From: Gillisella vitis
GTDB lineage: Bacteria; Pseudomonadota; Alphaproteobacteria; Rhizobiales; Rhizobiaceae
Assembly: GCA_009744235.1 (NCBI GenBank)
Contig: WPHV01000004.1
Coordinates: forward strand, 372,001 to 436,000
Reading direction: 5' to 3'
Length of the DNA stretch: 64,000 nt
Shown: positions 29,323-40,178 of the stretch, in pieces
How positions within the stretch are numbered: the stretch's first letter is position 1
How the letters are laid out: the number at the start of each line of letters is the position of its first letter
Translations under genes and position numbers: made by a program
The notes under the pieces: generated by a model
The model's input: the letters and a program-made list of their open reading frames with translations, nothing else
Databases searched by the model: none
What the model was told of the DNA's origin: nothing

Positions 29323-29836
29323 TTCACGCGTAAATTTATCCCGTCGCGCGGTTCTCGCCGCGTCCGTTGGCCTGCTTGGCGCCCTTGCGGGCTGCCAGGT
29401 CAGACCGCTCTACGGCGAAGCCCAGGGTACTCGCAAGTTGATGGCGTCCATCGGCTTCTCCCCGGCAACGGACAGAGTTGGGCAAGAAGTTCGCAACCGG
29501 TTGATCTTCCTTGCCGCAGGCGGGCAGGGGGAACCGGCCCATCCCGAATATCTGGTCACACTGGTCGTACATACCGACACAACGGAAGTTCTGATCAACG
29601 AAAGTACCGACCGGGCGACAGCGGGTCGCGTGACAGTCAGCGCTGACTATACGCTGAAGAAGGCAAGTGATCTTTCCGTCATGCGTATCGCCCATCGCCA
29701 GTCCGTCGCATTGGTTGATTTTCCGACACAGGAATTTGCCAAGCTGCGCGCTGTAAGAGATGCCGAAAACCGAGCTGCAAGAGAATTGGCGGAGTTGATC
29801 TCAGCCGATTTGGCTAGCCTACTGGTTCGTAAATAA
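29312..29836 (+). CDS. lptE: LPS-assembly lipoprotein LptE
   Basis: Predicted outer-membrane lipoprotein of 174 residues that plugs the LptD pore for lipopolysaccharide insertion. The N-terminus has an RR pair, a hydrophobic stretch and a lipobox LAGC with the acylated cysteine at residue 28, followed by RPLYG as is common in alphaproteobacterial LptE. The TTG start lies inside the end of leuS; an AGAGGAT segment upstream may serve as ribosome site. The order leuS-lptE-holA is conserved in related bacteria and supports the call despite weak sequence conservation in this family. Confidence 0.88.
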   Translation: MSSDSRVNLSRRAVLAASVGLLGALAGCQVRPLYGEAQGTRKLMASIGFSPATDRVGQEVRNRLIFLAAGGQGEPAHPEYLVTLVVHTDTTEVLINESTDRATAGRVTVSADYTLKKASDLSVMRIAHRQSVALVDFPTQEFAKLRAVRDAENRAARELAELISADLASLLVRK

Positions 29837-30010
29837 TAATTGCGGGCTTTGCCAAGACGGAGAGCAGCGTATCTTCGCGAGGATGCGCCTGAAATCGCAA
29901 TAGCGCAGCGCTATAGGTTGCTTGGGATCACATTGAAACAGACAAGCTATAGCCATCCTTCAATCCGCTTGTCTCTTTGAAAAACCGATTCTACTTTTTC
30001 CTGACAAACT

Positions 30011-30050
30011 CTAGAGCAACATGTGTTTGATCAAACGCTTTTTGCTCTAG
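30011..30050. repeat. 40-bp imperfect palindrome (intergenic repeat-like element)
   Basis: CTAGAGCAA (30011-30019) pairs with TTGCTCTAG (30042-30050), and the centre is the perfect 12-base palindrome GTTTGATCAAAC (30025-30036). The whole is symmetric about 30030/30031. It resembles the short palindromic intergenic elements with GAGCA/TGCTC ends that are common in Rhizobiaceae, but only one copy is seen here. Confidence 0.6.
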
Positions 30051-30110
30051 CACTCTAAATTTGCTGCACTGCCTGTCTGGTACACGGCCAAGCGGAGAGA
30101 CTTGAAGCCC

Positions 30111-31151
30111 ATGGTTGAAGTCAAGTCACACGAATTCGATGGCTTTCTGCAAAAATCAGTTCGTCACTACAAGATGTTCCTGGTCTACGGCCCGGATGTC
30201 GGACTTGTGGCGGAACGTGCGGCAGCGATTGCCAAATCGACTGGCGTTGTGCTGGACGATCCCTTCTCGGTCATTCGGCTGGACAGCAGCGACCTGCAGA
30301 GCGATCCGGGAAAACTATTAGATGAAATGAATGCCCTCGGCCTCTTCGGCGGCGACCGGCTTGTCTGGATCAGAGGTGTCGCCAATGAAAAAAGCGTGGT
30401 GGATGGGCTACAAATTCTTGCCAAGGACCCACCAGACTCCAGTTGTCTGATCTTGGAGGCTGGGGATCTCAAAAAGGGATCAGCGACCCGCAAAATAGCC
30501 GAACCGGCCCGCAATATCGCGGTTATTCCCTGCTATCAGGACGATGCACGGGCCATCAATGCGTTGATTGATGCCGAATTTAGCGCTGCCGGAAAGAGAT
30601 TGACGCCTGCGGCTCGTTCGCTGCTCAGCGAAAGCCTGGGAGGCGACCGCAGGGCTTCTCGCAATGAAATATCCAAGTTGCTGATCTATTCTCTGCATGA
30701 TGACCTGGTTGACGAAGCCCATGTCGAGCAGATTATTGGCGATGCCAGCGCCGTCTCGACGGATGAAGCGGTAGATGCCGTGCTCGCTGGCAATGCTGAT
30801 GCCCTCTTGCATGCCGTCCAGAAAATTGCCACCTCCAAAACACCGATGTTTCTGGTTCTTCAGGGATGCCTTCGACAGTTTCAGTTACTGGACATCATGC
30901 GAAGTGAGATGGATGAAAAGCGCCAACAGGCTGGCCAAGTCATGCAAACGCTTGGCCGTCAGATCCACTTCAAGCGAAAGCCGCTGTTTGAAAAATCTCT
31001 GAAGAATTGGCCGTCCGACGCCCTTGCAGTCGAGATGCGGCGACTACAAGCAGCTATCCTCGCCAGCAGGCGACAGCCCTCTCTCGAGGACAGCCTGTCG
31101 CTTCAAACCCTGCTGGCCATTACCCTGCAATCAGCGCGGAGGAGCCGCTAA
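30111..31151 (+). CDS. holA: DNA polymerase III delta subunit
   Basis: Clamp-loader subunit that opens the beta sliding clamp. The protein is 346 residues from ATG 30111, or 349 from TTG 30102; GGAGAG sits close before the TTG. Recognised by YKMFLVYGPDVGLVAERA at the N-terminus, LGLFGGDRLVWIRG, and the C-terminal region LQGCLRQFQLLDIM typical of HolA. It follows lptE after 270 bases that contain a 40-bp palindrome, and converges on parB. Confidence 0.92.
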   Translation: MVEVKSHEFDGFLQKSVRHYKMFLVYGPDVGLVAERAAAIAKSTGVVLDDPFSVIRLDSSDLQSDPGKLLDEMNALGLFGGDRLVWIRGVANEKSVVDGLQILAKDPPDSSCLILEAGDLKKGSATRKIAEPARNIAVIPCYQDDARAINALIDAEFSAAGKRLTPAARSLLSESLGGDRRASRNEISKLLIYSLHDDLVDEAHVEQIIGDASAVSTDEAVDAVLAGNADALLHAVQKIATSKTPMFLVLQGCLRQFQLLDIMRSEMDEKRQQAGQVMQTLGRQIHFKRKPLFEKSLKNWPSDALAVEMRRLQAAILASRRQPSLEDSLSLQTLLAITLQSARRSR

Positions 31152-31250
31152 CGGCTTCTCCTATTGATCTTTTCAAGGTCGGAAATGGCAAAGAAAATGA
31201 TCTTCGCCTCTATGCCATAGATAAACGGCAGCAGAAAATCCATTCAGACG

Positions 31251-32129
31251 TTAGCGCGCCTCGAGCAACCGGCAAATTTCCTCAAGCTGCTCTAGGGTTT
31301 TGTAATTGATTCGAAGCTGGCCACCGCCACCTTTGTGGTTAATCGATACGTCCAATCCCAAACGGTCCGAAAGGCTTCTCTCCAATGCGACCGTATCTGA
31401 ATCCTTTACGGGCACCACGTGTGGCTTTGGCTGGCCTTGACCCTTGATGTCGTTTTGCGCCAGACGTTCAGCATCTCGGACCGACATGCCCTTGGACACG
31501 ATCTGGCGTGCCAAGCTATTCGGATCTGACGTCGAGACCAAAGCCCGAGCATGACCTGCGGACAGAGAACCATCGGCCAGCATATCGCGAACGGGATCAG
31601 GAAGCTTCAATAGCCGCAGGCTGTTGGCCACATGGCTGCGGCTCTTGCCGATAATCTCCCCGAGATCATTCTGGGTATATCCATGTTCTGCAATCAGTTG
31701 TTCATATCCCATCGCCTCTTCGAGCGGATTGAGATCAGCGCGTTGAACGTTTTCGACAATTGCCAATTCCAGAGCTGTGCGATCATCCACATCGCGGACA
31801 ATAACAGGTATTTCCACCAGTCCCGCCAGCTGGGCTGCACGCCAGCGTCGTTCGCCAGCAATGATCTCGTAGCGGCCTGTCCCAATCGTTCGCACCACGA
31901 CCGGCTGCACAATGCCGTGCTGGCGAATGGAGCCAGCAAGCTCCTGCAGAACCGTTTCGTCAAAGTAACGACGAGGATTGCGTGGGTTACGGGACACAAA
32001 CTCAATCGGCACCATCCGGTCAGCAGAGACCACGGCTCTGCTCTCATCGACAGGAACGGGTTGATCCATCTCACCAATCAAGGCGGCCAAACCACGACCA
32101 AGACGCCGTTTCGAAATATCGTCGTTCAT
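31251..32129 (-). CDS. parB: chromosome partitioning protein ParB
   Basis: CTP-dependent clamp protein that loads at parS sites and spreads to organise the origin region. The 292-residue protein has the N-terminal KRRLGRGLAALIG (ParA-interacting segment), the ParB/Srx nucleotide domain with NPRNPRRYFDE and the GERRWRAAQLAG box near residues 110-121, a central HTH (TQNDLGEIIGKSRSHVANSLRLL) and a C-terminal dimerisation domain. ATG 32129 has GAGG six bases upstream. It is downstream of parA with a gap of about 100 bases. Four matching parS or parS-like sites are in this window. Confidence 0.97.
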   Translation of the reverse strand: MNDDISKRRLGRGLAALIGEMDQPVPVDESRAVVSADRMVPIEFVSRNPRNPRRYFDETVLQELAGSIRQHGIVQPVVVRTIGTGRYEIIAGERRWRAAQLAGLVEIPVIVRDVDDRTALELAIVENVQRADLNPLEEAMGYEQLIAEHGYTQNDLGEIIGKSRSHVANSLRLLKLPDPVRDMLADGSLSAGHARALVSTSDPNSLARQIVSKGMSVRDAERLAQNDIKGQGQPKPHVVPVKDSDTVALERSLSDRLGLDVSINHKGGGGQLRINYKTLEQLEEICRLLEAR

Positions 32130-32233
32130 CACGAACCTCTTCGTTCACTCTTCACGCTGGAACAGGCTTTTATTCGCCACGTCAACACCATTCAAATCGT
32201 CAGAACCGCACCCGTAGGTGTAAGAAAGCCGAT

Positions 32234-33028
32234 CTAAGCCGCGCGACGTTGCCGCTCCCTCTGGATAACCTCTGACGCCAACTGCAGATAAGCCTGACTG
32301 CCTGCGCATTTCAGGTCGTAAAGAATAGCCGGCTTGCCATAGGACGGCGCTTCCGAGACCCTTACATTGCGCGGAATGAGCGTGTGATAAACCTTTTCGC
32401 CCAAATGGCTGCGGACGTCTGTCACCACCTGTTGGGCAAGATTGTTCCGCGAATCGAACATTGTCAGCACAATACCTTGGATATCCAAGGTGGGATTAAC
32501 GTTGCGCCTGACTTGGCCAATCGTTTCAAGCAATTGACTAAGACCTTCCAGCGCAAAAAACTCACATTGAAGAGGCACCAGAATAGAATGCGCCGCAGCC
32601 ATGGCGTTCATTGTCAGCAAATTAAAAGACGGGGGGCAATCGACCAGGACATAGGAATAGGCCAATCCATCTTGCGACTGTAAGGCAGCTTTCAAGCGAA
32701 ATACGCGATCCGCTTTCTGGGCGATTTCCATCTCAAGCCCCAACAAATCGAGGGTGGAGGGGACAATCGACAGATTAGGCACAGCCGTATCGATAACCGT
32801 TTCGGAAACGCTATGGCTTCCAATTAATAAATCATAGGAGGACAATTTTCGGTCACGGCGGTCAATTCCTAAACCCGTGCTTGCGTTACCTTGGGGATCG
32901 AGATCGACGATCAATACTCTTTCGCCAATCGCAGCCAATGCGGTTGCAAGATTAATAGCGGTCGTGGTCTTACCGACACCGCCTTTTTGATTGGCAATGG
33001 TTATGATCCGGTTCTTCTCGTAGGGCAT
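32234..33028 (-). CDS. parA: chromosome partitioning ATPase ParA
   Basis: Deviant Walker-type ATPase that moves the ParB-parS complex during segregation. The 264-residue protein has ANQKGGVGKTTTAINLATAL (Walker A with the signature lysine), LIVDLDPQGNAS, and LVDCPPSFNLLTMNA. The ATG start has AGGTG seven bases upstream. It lies 18 bases after rsmG in the run mnmE-mnmG-rsmG-parA-parB, the usual order near bacterial chromosome origins. Confidence 0.98.
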   Translation of the reverse strand: MPYEKNRIITIANQKGGVGKTTTAINLATALAAIGERVLIVDLDPQGNASTGLGIDRRDRKLSSYDLLIGSHSVSETVIDTAVPNLSIVPSTLDLLGLEMEIAQKADRVFRLKAALQSQDGLAYSYVLVDCPPSFNLLTMNAMAAAHSILVPLQCEFFALEGLSQLLETIGQVRRNVNPTLDIQGIVLTMFDSRNNLAQQVVTDVRSHLGEKVYHTLIPRNVRVSEAPSYGKPAILYDLKCAGSQAYLQLASEVIQRERQRRAA

Positions 33029-33046
33029 GAGGTCACCTGACTGATC

Positions 33047-33697
33047 TTACTTTGATCGTGCAAGTCCGCTCACTTCCAGGATGACAGAGTCGGCTTCAAG
33101 CACACTAGGATGTATTACCAGATCAAACGTCCATCGGTCACGCGCATTGTTAACTTCCAGCTGATAATCCCGGCCTTTATGCAGGAGAAAATTAAGATCT
33201 TTGTTTTTTTCGGCCCAAGGAGACGCATAAGAGAAAAGAAGATCGAGATCCGCAAGCGCTCGTGCCGAAATTAAATCGCAATCCGACAAACTTTTATGTG
33301 CCTCCTCGATTCGCACGGGATGAACCCTGCCTCGGGCGCCGGTTTCCATCAGAGCCATGCGGAGGAAAGCTGCTTTTTTGTTATTGCTCTCGACCAAATC
33401 AACCCAGCCGCCGCTCGTTTCCGTCAATAAAATCGCAGTAATCACACCTGGAAATCCGCCACCGCTTCCCAAGTCAATCCAATGCTGAGGGTTCGGGCGA
33501 AGTTTAAATAGCTGCGCGCTATCAACGACGTGCCTGTGCCAGACCTGATCTTTCGTGGAGTTGGCAACAAGATTGATGACCTTGGACCACTTTCCAAACA
33601 GATCAACGAAGTGGTCCAGTTTTTCGTATGTTTCACGTGAAACACGTAGGCCGGTAAGCCGCTGAAAGAGACTCGCGGACATTGCATCAGCCGACAT
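33047..33697 (-). CDS. rsmG: 16S rRNA (guanine-527-N7) methyltransferase RsmG
   Basis: SAM-dependent methyltransferase modifying G527 of 16S rRNA. The protein is 216 residues from ATG 33697, which overlaps the end of mnmG by 11 bases; GTG 33709 and ATG 33682 are other possible starts. The SAM motif [13 protein letters not shown] and the downstream [12 protein letters not shown] are diagnostic. A perfect parS site lies inside the coding sequence at 33629-33644 and encodes the residues VSRET near the N-terminus. Confidence 0.96.
   Translation of the reverse strand: MSADAMSASLFQRLTGLRVSRETYEKLDHFVDLFGKWSKVINLVANSTKDQVWHRHVVDSAQLFKLRPNPQHWIDLGSGGGFPGVITAILLTETSGGWVDLVESNNKKAAFLRMALMETGARGRVHPVRIEEAHKSLSDCDLISARALADLDLLFSYASPWAEKNKDLNFLLHKGRDYQLEVNNARDRWTFDLVIHPSVLEADSVILEVSGLARSK
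33629..33644. promoter_or_regulatory. parS site, perfect palindrome, inside rsmG
   Basis: TGTTTCACGTGAAACA is a 16-base perfect palindrome identical to the established bacterial ParB-binding consensus. It lies 0.6 kb upstream of parA on the same operon and about 6.5 kb from the presumed origin. Confidence 0.95.
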
Positions 33698-35561
33698 GTC
33701 GCAACACACCTTTGTTCAAGAAAGCAATAAGCAGAGAAATAGCCGCTGGGGTCATGCCCTCAACTTTGGCAGCCTGGGAAAGGTTCTCAGGACGGATCTT
33801 TTCCAATTTTTGTTTCAGCTCATTGGAAAGGCCCGACAGCGTCGCATAATCGAACTCCTTAGGAATCAGCCTGTCTTCATCTCGTTTGGTTGCGGCAATA
33901 TCGGCATTCTGTCGATCCATATAGACAGCATAGGTCGCATGAATTTCGACAGCACCCGCAACCTTATTATCCAGGGCGCAAAAGTCAGGCCAAATCCGCG
34001 AGAGATCGGCAATCGAAATATCGGGATAGGCCAAAAGCTCAAGCCCAGCGCGTCGCCGACCGTCCTGGTTAACTGGAATGCCAACGGCGGCGGCTTCGTT
34101 GGGTGTCAGTTTTCTCGACTCAAGCAAATTAATCGTTTCATCAATCTGATGCTGGTAGTGCTTAAATCGTTTCTCCTGGTCTGAAGCAATACATCCAAGT
34201 TCAATACCAATCGGCGTCAAACGGATATCGGCATTATCAGCCCGAAGCGACAAACGAAACTCGGCACGGGAGGTAAACATCCTGTAGGGTTCAGTCACAC
34301 CATGGCTGATCAAATCATCAATCATCACGCCAATATATGATTGGGCCCGGCTGAAATTTACCACATCCTGGCCACCCGCGGCGCGCGCGGCATTCAGTCC
34401 AGCCACCAGACCTTGTGCCGCAGCTTCCTCATAACCAGTCGTTCCGTTGATCTGCCCGGCAAGATAAAGACCATTCAACCGCTTCAATTCGAGGCTCCCC
34501 GACAACTCACGCGGATCTATGTGGTCATATTCGATTGCGTAAGCACTCTGGAGAATCGTCACATTTTCCAAACCCGGCAAGGTTCTCATGAACTCCTTCT
34601 GCACAGACTCAGGCAAAGAGGTCGATATACCGTTTGGATAGACTGTGTGGTCATCCAATCCCTCAGGCTCCAGAAAAACCTGATGGCCATCCCGATCTCC
34701 AAACCGGCTAATCTTATCCTCAATCGACGGACAATAGCGTGGACCGACGCCTTCGATCTGCCCGGAATACATGGCAGAGAGATGAATATTATCTCGAATG
34801 ATTTTGTGGGTTGCGGCAGTGGTTCGAGTGATTCCACATTCGATCTGCGGATTGGTAATGTGGTCGGTCATGAAAGAGAACGGGACCGGTTGCTCATCAG
34901 CCGCCTGCATTTCGAGCTGCGACCAATTGATGGTTCTACCATCCAACCTGGCCGGAGTTCCGGTTTTCAAACGACCCAGCCTTAGCCCCAACCGTCCCAA
35001 TGTCGCACTCAAACCAAGTGACGGGGCTTCCCCCACACGTCCGGCCGGAATTTTTGTCTGTCCAATATGGATGAGACCGCGCAAAAAAGTACCGGAGGTC
35101 AATATCACTGATGCGCTGGACAGGCTTTGCCCGTCTGCCAAAATGACCCCTTTAACGGTGTCATTTTCGACATCAAGATCGAACACGTCCCCTTCAATGA
35201 TCTCGAGCTGCGGATGGTTGAAAAGTACATTCTGTACGGCTTGACGATAAAGCTTCCGGTCAGCCTGAGTTCTCGGCCCTCGCACAGCCGGTCCCTTTTT
35301 TCGGTTCAGCAACCGGAACTGAATACCGGAGGCGTCAGCACATCTGCCCATGAGTCCGCCCAGTGCATCAATCTCCCGGACAAGATGCCCTTTGCCCAAA
35401 CCGCCAATGGCCGGATTACAAGACATAACACCAATCGTATCGCGTCGATGCGTTACAAGGCAGGTTTTTGCACCAAGTCGCGCACTCGCATAGGCCGCTT
35501 CGCTGCCGGCATGCCCGCCGCCAATCACAATCACATCAAATCGCCGCGGCATCATTTTCAT
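33687..35561 (-). CDS. mnmG: tRNA uridine-34 5-carboxymethylaminomethyl modification enzyme MnmG (GidA)
   Basis: FAD-dependent partner of MnmE that builds the carboxymethylaminomethyl group on wobble uridine of some tRNAs. The protein is 624 residues from ATG 35561; ATGs at 35555 and 35552 are close alternatives. The FAD site [20 protein letters not shown] is at the N-terminus, followed by [23 protein letters not shown] and the [21 protein letters not shown] motif. A longer in-frame reading to 35651 would overlap mnmE and is rejected. It lies 25 bases after the mnmE stop. Confidence 0.96.
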   Translation of the reverse strand: MKMMPRRFDVIVIGGGHAGSEAAYASARLGAKTCLVTHRRDTIGVMSCNPAIGGLGKGHLVREIDALGGLMGRCADASGIQFRLLNRKKGPAVRGPRTQADRKLYRQAVQNVLFNHPQLEIIEGDVFDLDVENDTVKGVILADGQSLSSASVILTSGTFLRGLIHIGQTKIPAGRVGEAPSLGLSATLGRLGLRLGRLKTGTPARLDGRTINWSQLEMQAADEQPVPFSFMTDHITNPQIECGITRTTAATHKIIRDNIHLSAMYSGQIEGVGPRYCPSIEDKISRFGDRDGHQVFLEPEGLDDHTVYPNGISTSLPESVQKEFMRTLPGLENVTILQSAYAIEYDHIDPRELSGSLELKRLNGLYLAGQINGTTGYEEAAAQGLVAGLNAARAAGGQDVVNFSRAQSYIGVMIDDLISHGVTEPYRMFTSRAEFRLSLRADNADIRLTPIGIELGCIASDQEKRFKHYQHQIDETINLLESRKLTPNEAAAVGIPVNQDGRRRAGLELLAYPDISIADLSRIWPDFCALDNKVAGAVEIHATYAVYMDRQNADIAATKRDEDRLIPKEFDYATLSGLSNELKQKLEKIRPENLSQAAKVEGMTPAAISLLIAFLNKGVLRHVG

Positions 35562-35573
35562 CTCGACCACCAA

Positions 35574-35589
35574 TGTTTCACGTGAATCA
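35574..35589. promoter_or_regulatory. parS-like site at the mnmE/mnmG junction
   Basis: TGTTTCACGTGAATCA differs from the parS consensus at one position. It overlaps the mnmE stop and lies just before the mnmG start. Confidence 0.85.
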
Positions 35590-36897
35590 TTTTCCGACGC
35601 AAAATTCCGAAAAGATTTTACCCAAAAGCGTTTCGGTATCGATACGTCCAACTAGACGACCCAGCGCATCACTTGCCAAACGCAGGAAGTCCGCTCTAAT
35701 TTCCAAGTTCAGTCGGCTATTCGAAGCTTCATCAATGAAAGAAAGAGCGTCTCTCAGACATTCGATATGACGTAAACGACTTGGGATCACTGATTCCGTA
35801 TGACCAAACCGTTTCCGAATCGAATCGAGAATGACGCTTCGAACCCTATCCACATCATCACGAACGTAAGTCGAAATGACGAGATCTCGATCTATCCCTT
35901 CACTCGCTGTCAGAAGATCAACTTTTGTCCCAATGGTGACAACCGGAACCGAAACAATATTGATTGTCTGGCCTGGAGATGAAATGTCATCAAGCAACAA
36001 AACGAGATCGGCTTCTTCGACCTTGCGCAATGCCCGCCGTATACCTTCCTGTTCGATGACCTCTTCGGTCTCTCGAATACCGGCGGTGTCATACAAGCGA
36101 ACGACATATCCTTCAAGGTCTATATCACACTGGAGAATGTCCCGCGTCGTCCCGGCATAATGGGTCACAATTGCAACGTCCCGACCGGCAAGTGCATTGA
36201 TGAGGCTCGACTTGCCAGCATTAGGAGGCCCAGCAATCACCACATTAAAACCATCACGAATGATTTCACCTCGCCGGTCATCGGCAATAGCTGCGGAAAT
36301 CTGCGTGCGGAGGTCCCTAACGCTATCCCATACTTGATCAGACACCGATCCGGGAATGTCGCCTTCATCGGCAAAATCCAACTCGGCCTCGATCATTGCT
36401 CGGCCATAGATCAATTTTTCACGCCAGCTCTCATAGATACCGGTTGCGTTACCGCTGGCCTGGGCGAGAGCTTGCCGCCGCTGCATTTCTGTTTCCGCTG
36501 CCAGCAGATCAGCCAGGCCTTCAATTTCGACCAAATCAAGCTTACCGTTTTCAAAAGCCCGTCTGGAAAACTCACCTGGTTCCGCAATCCGGCAAGCAGA
36601 GAACGACGCCAGCGTTGAAATCAAGCTGCTGACCACAGCGCGGCTTCCATGAACATGCAGCTCCCCACAGTCCTCACCAGTGAACGAGGTGGGGCCAGCG
36701 AAGAAAAGCACCAGTCCGCGATCGATCACCAGTCCATCACGGTTACGAATCGATCGTAACGTGGCCTTGCGTTGTTCAGGAACAATCCCACAGAGTTCTG
36801 TTAGAACCGCTTTGACATTATGACCCGATAGCCGAATGACCGCTACACCGCACGGAAGCGATCCAGTCGAGAGGGCAAAAATTGTATCGCCAGCCAT
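35587..36897 (-). CDS. mnmE: tRNA modification GTPase MnmE (TrmE)
   Basis: GTPase that works with MnmG on wobble-uridine modification. The 436-residue protein has an N-terminal folate-binding domain ([22 protein letters not shown]), a helical domain, an embedded G domain with [16 protein letters not shown] and [17 protein letters not shown], and the C-terminal FCVGK (CxGK) motif that ends all MnmE proteins. AAAGGAG lies upstream of the start. It is the first gene of the run leading to parB. Confidence 0.97.
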   Translation of the reverse strand: MAGDTIFALSTGSLPCGVAVIRLSGHNVKAVLTELCGIVPEQRKATLRSIRNRDGLVIDRGLVLFFAGPTSFTGEDCGELHVHGSRAVVSSLISTLASFSACRIAEPGEFSRRAFENGKLDLVEIEGLADLLAAETEMQRRQALAQASGNATGIYESWREKLIYGRAMIEAELDFADEGDIPGSVSDQVWDSVRDLRTQISAAIADDRRGEIIRDGFNVVIAGPPNAGKSSLINALAGRDVAIVTHYAGTTRDILQCDIDLEGYVVRLYDTAGIRETEEVIEQEGIRRALRKVEEADLVLLLDDISSPGQTINIVSVPVVTIGTKVDLLTASEGIDRDLVISTYVRDDVDRVRSVILDSIRKRFGHTESVIPSRLRHIECLRDALSFIDEASNSRLNLEIRADFLRLASDALGRLVGRIDTETLLGKIFSEFCVGK

Positions 36898-36990
36898 TGC
36901 CTGAACTCACTCCTTTAACTTGAAAGGCATCTAACACCACCAGGACGCTTTTCAAATTTCTCATAATTACCAGTATGCTTTAAATGCAAA

Positions 36991-37014
36991 ACCCCCGACC
37001 TTGCGGTCGGAGGT
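36991..37014 (-). terminator. terminator for rho
   Basis: ACCCCCGACC pairs with GGTCGGAGGT around loop TTGC, and on the minus strand it is followed by GGGTTTTGC. It lies 37 bases after the rho stop. Confidence 0.8.
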
Positions 37015-37050
37015 TGAAACTATGAATCCGGCTTAAGAAAGCGATAGCGA

Positions 37051-38316
37051 TCAGGTATTCATCGACTCGAAGAAATCGCCATTGGTCTTGGTCTGTTTCA
37101 ATTTGTCGATCAGGAATTCGATTGCATCGGTTGTTCCCATTGGGGCGAGAATCCGGCGAAGAACAAAGATCTTCTGCAGATCCTGACGCGGCACAAGGAG
37201 GTCTTCTTTGCGCGTTCCGGATTTCAGAATATCCATGGACGGGAAGATACGCTTGTCGGCGACCTTGCGGTCAAGCACGATTTCCGAATTGCCGGTGCCT
37301 TTGAACTCTTCAAAGATCACTTCGTCCATACGGCTGCCGGTATCGATCAATGCCGTTGCGATAATCGTCAGCGATCCGCCTTCTTCGATATTACGCGCTG
37401 CGCCGAAGAAGCGCTTGGGGCGTTGCAACGCATTGGCATCCACACCACCCGTCAGGACCTTGCCAGAAGAGGGAACGACGGTGTTATAGGCGCGGCCAAG
37501 GCGAGTAATGGAATCGAGCAGGATGACAACGTCACGACCGTGCTCAACCAGCCGCTTGGCCTTCTCAATGACCATTTCAGCGACCTGAACGTGGCGCACG
37601 GCCGGCTCGTCAAAGGTCGAGGAAACGACTTCGCCCCGGACGGAACGCTGCATATCCGTCACTTCTTCAGGACGTTCATCGATCAGAAGAACGATCAGAT
37701 AGCATTCCGGATGGTTGGCGGTAATGGAATGAGCGATATTCTGGAGGAGGACGGTTTTACCGGTCCTTGGTGGGGCGACGATCAAACCGCGCTGGCCTTT
37801 GCCAAGTGGTGCAACCAGATCGATGACCCGCGACGAAAGATCCTTGGAGGTTGGGATCTCCAGTTCCATCTTGAACCGCTCATTCGGATAGAGCGGCGTC
37901 AGGTTATCGAAGTGAACCTTATGGCGGATCTTTTCCGGATCCTCGAAATTGATCGTATTGACTTTCAGCAGCGCGAAATAACGTTCGCCTTCCTTGGGTC
38001 CGCGGATCGGACCTTCAACGGTATCACCGGTCTTCAGTGAAAACCGGCGGATCTGCGATGGCGAAATATAAATGTCGTCCGGACCCGGCAAATAGTTGGC
38101 ATTGGCCGAGCGCATGAAACCGAAGCCATCTTGCAGGACTTCGACAACGCCTTCACCAATGATCTCGACATCCTGGCTGGCCAGCATTTTCAAAATGGCA
38201 AACATCAATTCCTGTTTGCGCATCGTGCTGGCATTTTCGACCTCAAGCGATTCCGCAAAGGCCAGCAGATCGGTTGGCGATTTGCTCTTGAGTTCTTGTA
38301 GCTTCATTTCAGCCAT
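37051..38316 (-). CDS. rho: transcription termination factor Rho
   Basis: Hexameric RNA helicase that terminates transcription. The protein is 421 residues from ATG 38316 ([20 protein letters not shown]); an in-frame ATG at 38328 is possible but adds residues not usual in rhizobial Rho. Visible: the N-terminal Rho domain, the RNA-binding cold-shock-like domain ([20 protein letters not shown]), Walker [16 protein letters not shown], Walker [12 protein letters not shown], and the R-loop region [20 protein letters not shown]. No clear ribosome site is seen before either start. Confidence 0.97.
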   Translation of the reverse strand: MAEMKLQELKSKSPTDLLAFAESLEVENASTMRKQELMFAILKMLASQDVEIIGEGVVEVLQDGFGFMRSANANYLPGPDDIYISPSQIRRFSLKTGDTVEGPIRGPKEGERYFALLKVNTINFEDPEKIRHKVHFDNLTPLYPNERFKMELEIPTSKDLSSRVIDLVAPLGKGQRGLIVAPPRTGKTVLLQNIAHSITANHPECYLIVLLIDERPEEVTDMQRSVRGEVVSSTFDEPAVRHVQVAEMVIEKAKRLVEHGRDVVILLDSITRLGRAYNTVVPSSGKVLTGGVDANALQRPKRFFGAARNIEEGGSLTIIATALIDTGSRMDEVIFEEFKGTGNSEIVLDRKVADKRIFPSMDILKSGTRKEDLLVPRQDLQKIFVLRRILAPMGTTDAIEFLIDKLKQTKTNGDFFESMNT

Positions 38317-38511
38317 GAAGGGGACCATAATTTAAAACTGTTGGGGAAGGCGTGCGGGGGATAAATTCGGTTCTGCCAGCGAGACCGGCGAATACGAGAA
38401 ATGCATGCCATGAAGAGGGGTAAAGGGAAAATAGCGATTCATAGGGCGCGCCGCAAGAGGCGGCGGAAATTTCATTCACATTTCGGTCAACTTGTCAGTG
38501 GGAACCCCGGT

Positions 38512-39051
38512 TTAGAAGGGTTTTACAATGACCAGAATGACAATCACGATCATCAGCACTGTCGGGATTTCATTGAAACCCCGCCAAAATCGCGGGGTTT
38601 TCAAATATTCGCCTTTGGCAAAGGATTTCGTGGCCATGCCGAGATATTCGTTGGCGAGGGTGAGACAGACAACCGCAGCCAATTTTGCGTGCAGCCATCC
38701 GCCCTGGAATCCGAAAACCGACCAGGCGAGGTAGAGACCCAGAATCCAGGACAGAGCCATGGCCGGCCGCATGATCACATTCATCAGGCGACGCTCCATA
38801 ACCGCAAATGTCTCGGCCTGGAGTGATCCCTTTGGTGCATCGAAATGGTAGATCAGAAGCCGCGGCATATAGAGCAGGCCTGCCATCCAGGAGATGATCG
38901 CGATGACATGCAAGGCCTTTATCCAGAGATAGGATTGATCGGGACCGGCCCAAAACAAGGCAATCGCGATCAGGCAAAAAATGGCAAGGGCCACCAAGGC
39001 CCGCAAGCGTGCGGTCTTGCCCGTCGTTTCTCCGCTTTGCCTGCCATTCAT
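38512..39051 (-). CDS. hemJ: protoporphyrinogen oxidase HemJ
   Basis: Integral-membrane enzyme converting protoporphyrinogen IX to protoporphyrin IX, an alternative to HemG/HemY. The 179-residue protein has four to five hydrophobic segments and the HemJ signature WIKALHVIAIISWMAGLLYM with the conserved histidine, then PRLLIYHF. The ATG at 39051 is one base after the hemE stop (TGAGATG), so the two are translationally coupled, and AGAGGG inside the hemE end can serve as its ribosome site. This fits its role two steps after HemE in haem synthesis. Confidence 0.92.
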   Translation of the reverse strand: MNGRQSGETTGKTARLRALVALAIFCLIAIALFWAGPDQSYLWIKALHVIAIISWMAGLLYMPRLLIYHFDAPKGSLQAETFAVMERRLMNVIMRPAMALSWILGLYLAWSVFGFQGGWLHAKLAAVVCLTLANEYLGMATKSFAKGEYLKTPRFWRGFNEIPTVLMIVIVILVIVKPF

Positions 39052-39052
39052 C

Positions 39053-40093
39053 TCATTGCACCCTCTGCCTGACATGCTGCACGAGCTCTCGCACCGTTTC
39101 CGGATCGGCTTGTGGCGTAATCCCATGGCCCAGATTGAAGATCAGCGGACCGGAGCCAAGCCGATCGAGGATCCTGTCTATGCCATCGCGCATTGCTTGG
39201 CCACCGGCAACCGCCAGCATCGGATCGAGATTACCCTGAACAGGTCCGTCTTTTTGCAACTCGGCGGCAAAGGACAAAGGCACACTCCAATCCAGTCCAA
39301 TTGCATCCGCTCCGGTCTGGCGACGGTAATCCTTCAGGAGCGTTCCAGCCCCTTTTGCAAAACTGATGATTTTCGCATCGGGACGGCTGAGACGGAGTTT
39401 GTCGATGATCCGTTTGACTGGCTTGACGCAAAAATCCGCAAATTCCTCTTCGCCCAGAACCCCAGCCCAGGAATCGAAGATTTGCACGGCATCTGCACCA
39501 GCATCGATCTGAGCCTCTAAATATTCGGCAGAAAGATCGGCGAGATAATTCAGAAGCCGTAAGAAAGCCTGGCGATGACGATAGGCAAACAGGCGGGCTG
39601 GGGCCTGGTCCGGGGTGCCGTGGCCGGCGATCATATAGGTTGCGACGGTCCAGGGGGCACCGCAAAATCCGAGCAGAGTGGTTTCATCCGGCAATGTCTG
39701 GCGCAATCGCGACACTGTTTCAATCACCGGGTTCAGATGCGGGAAAACCGATTGTTCCGGTAAAGCCAGAATCTCATCGGCGGTGATCGGCGTCATTTCA
39801 GGGCCTTTGCCTTCGGTGAAGGTGACGTTTCGACTCAAGGCATCGGGAATGACGAGAATGTCGGAAAACAGAATGGCAGCATCGAATGCGTAACGGCGGA
39901 TTGGCTGGAGCGTCACTTCCGTCGCCAGTTCCGGTGAATAACAGAGATCGAGGAAACTTCCGGCCTGTGCCCGCGTTTGACGATATTCGGGAAGATAACG
40001 GCCAGCCTGACGCATTAGCCAGATTGGCGGTGGTGAAAGGCTCTTGCCTTCGAGCACTTTCAGAACTTTACGGTTTTCAGCGCTCAAAGTCAT
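39053..40093 (-). CDS. hemE: uroporphyrinogen decarboxylase
   Basis: Decarboxylates uroporphyrinogen III to coproporphyrinogen III. The protein is 346 residues from ATG 40093; TTG 40102 is also in frame. Motifs: [17 protein letters not shown] near the N-terminus, [15 protein letters not shown] with the catalytic aspartate, and [13 protein letters not shown]. Neither start has a Shine-Dalgarno sequence, but TATAAT lies at 40103-40108 on the coding strand, so the message may be nearly leaderless. In Caulobacter, hemE borders the chromosome origin; the same holds here by gene order. Confidence 0.97.
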   Translation of the reverse strand: MTLSAENRKVLKVLEGKSLSPPPIWLMRQAGRYLPEYRQTRAQAGSFLDLCYSPELATEVTLQPIRRYAFDAAILFSDILVIPDALSRNVTFTEGKGPEMTPITADEILALPEQSVFPHLNPVIETVSRLRQTLPDETTLLGFCGAPWTVATYMIAGHGTPDQAPARLFAYRHRQAFLRLLNYLADLSAEYLEAQIDAGADAVQIFDSWAGVLGEEEFADFCVKPVKRIIDKLRLSRPDAKIISFAKGAGTLLKDYRRQTGADAIGLDWSVPLSFAAELQKDGPVQGNLDPMLAVAGGQAMRDGIDRILDRLGSGPLIFNLGHGITPQADPETVRELVQHVRQRVQ

Positions 40094-40102
40094 GCCTTTC
40101 AA

Positions 40103-40108
40103 ATTATA
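40103..40108 (-). promoter_or_regulatory. hemE: possible -10 box of hemE
   Basis: TATAAT on the minus strand ends ten bases before the hemE ATG. No good -35 box is seen at 16-18 bases, where an A-rich tract lies instead. If used, transcription would start about three bases before the ATG. Confidence 0.35.
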
Positions 40109-40178
40109 AAAAGAGAGATCTTTTTTTTTTCTATTTCTAAGAGTCTGTGAGTAGCAAGGGTTAAAGACAGTGCACAGA

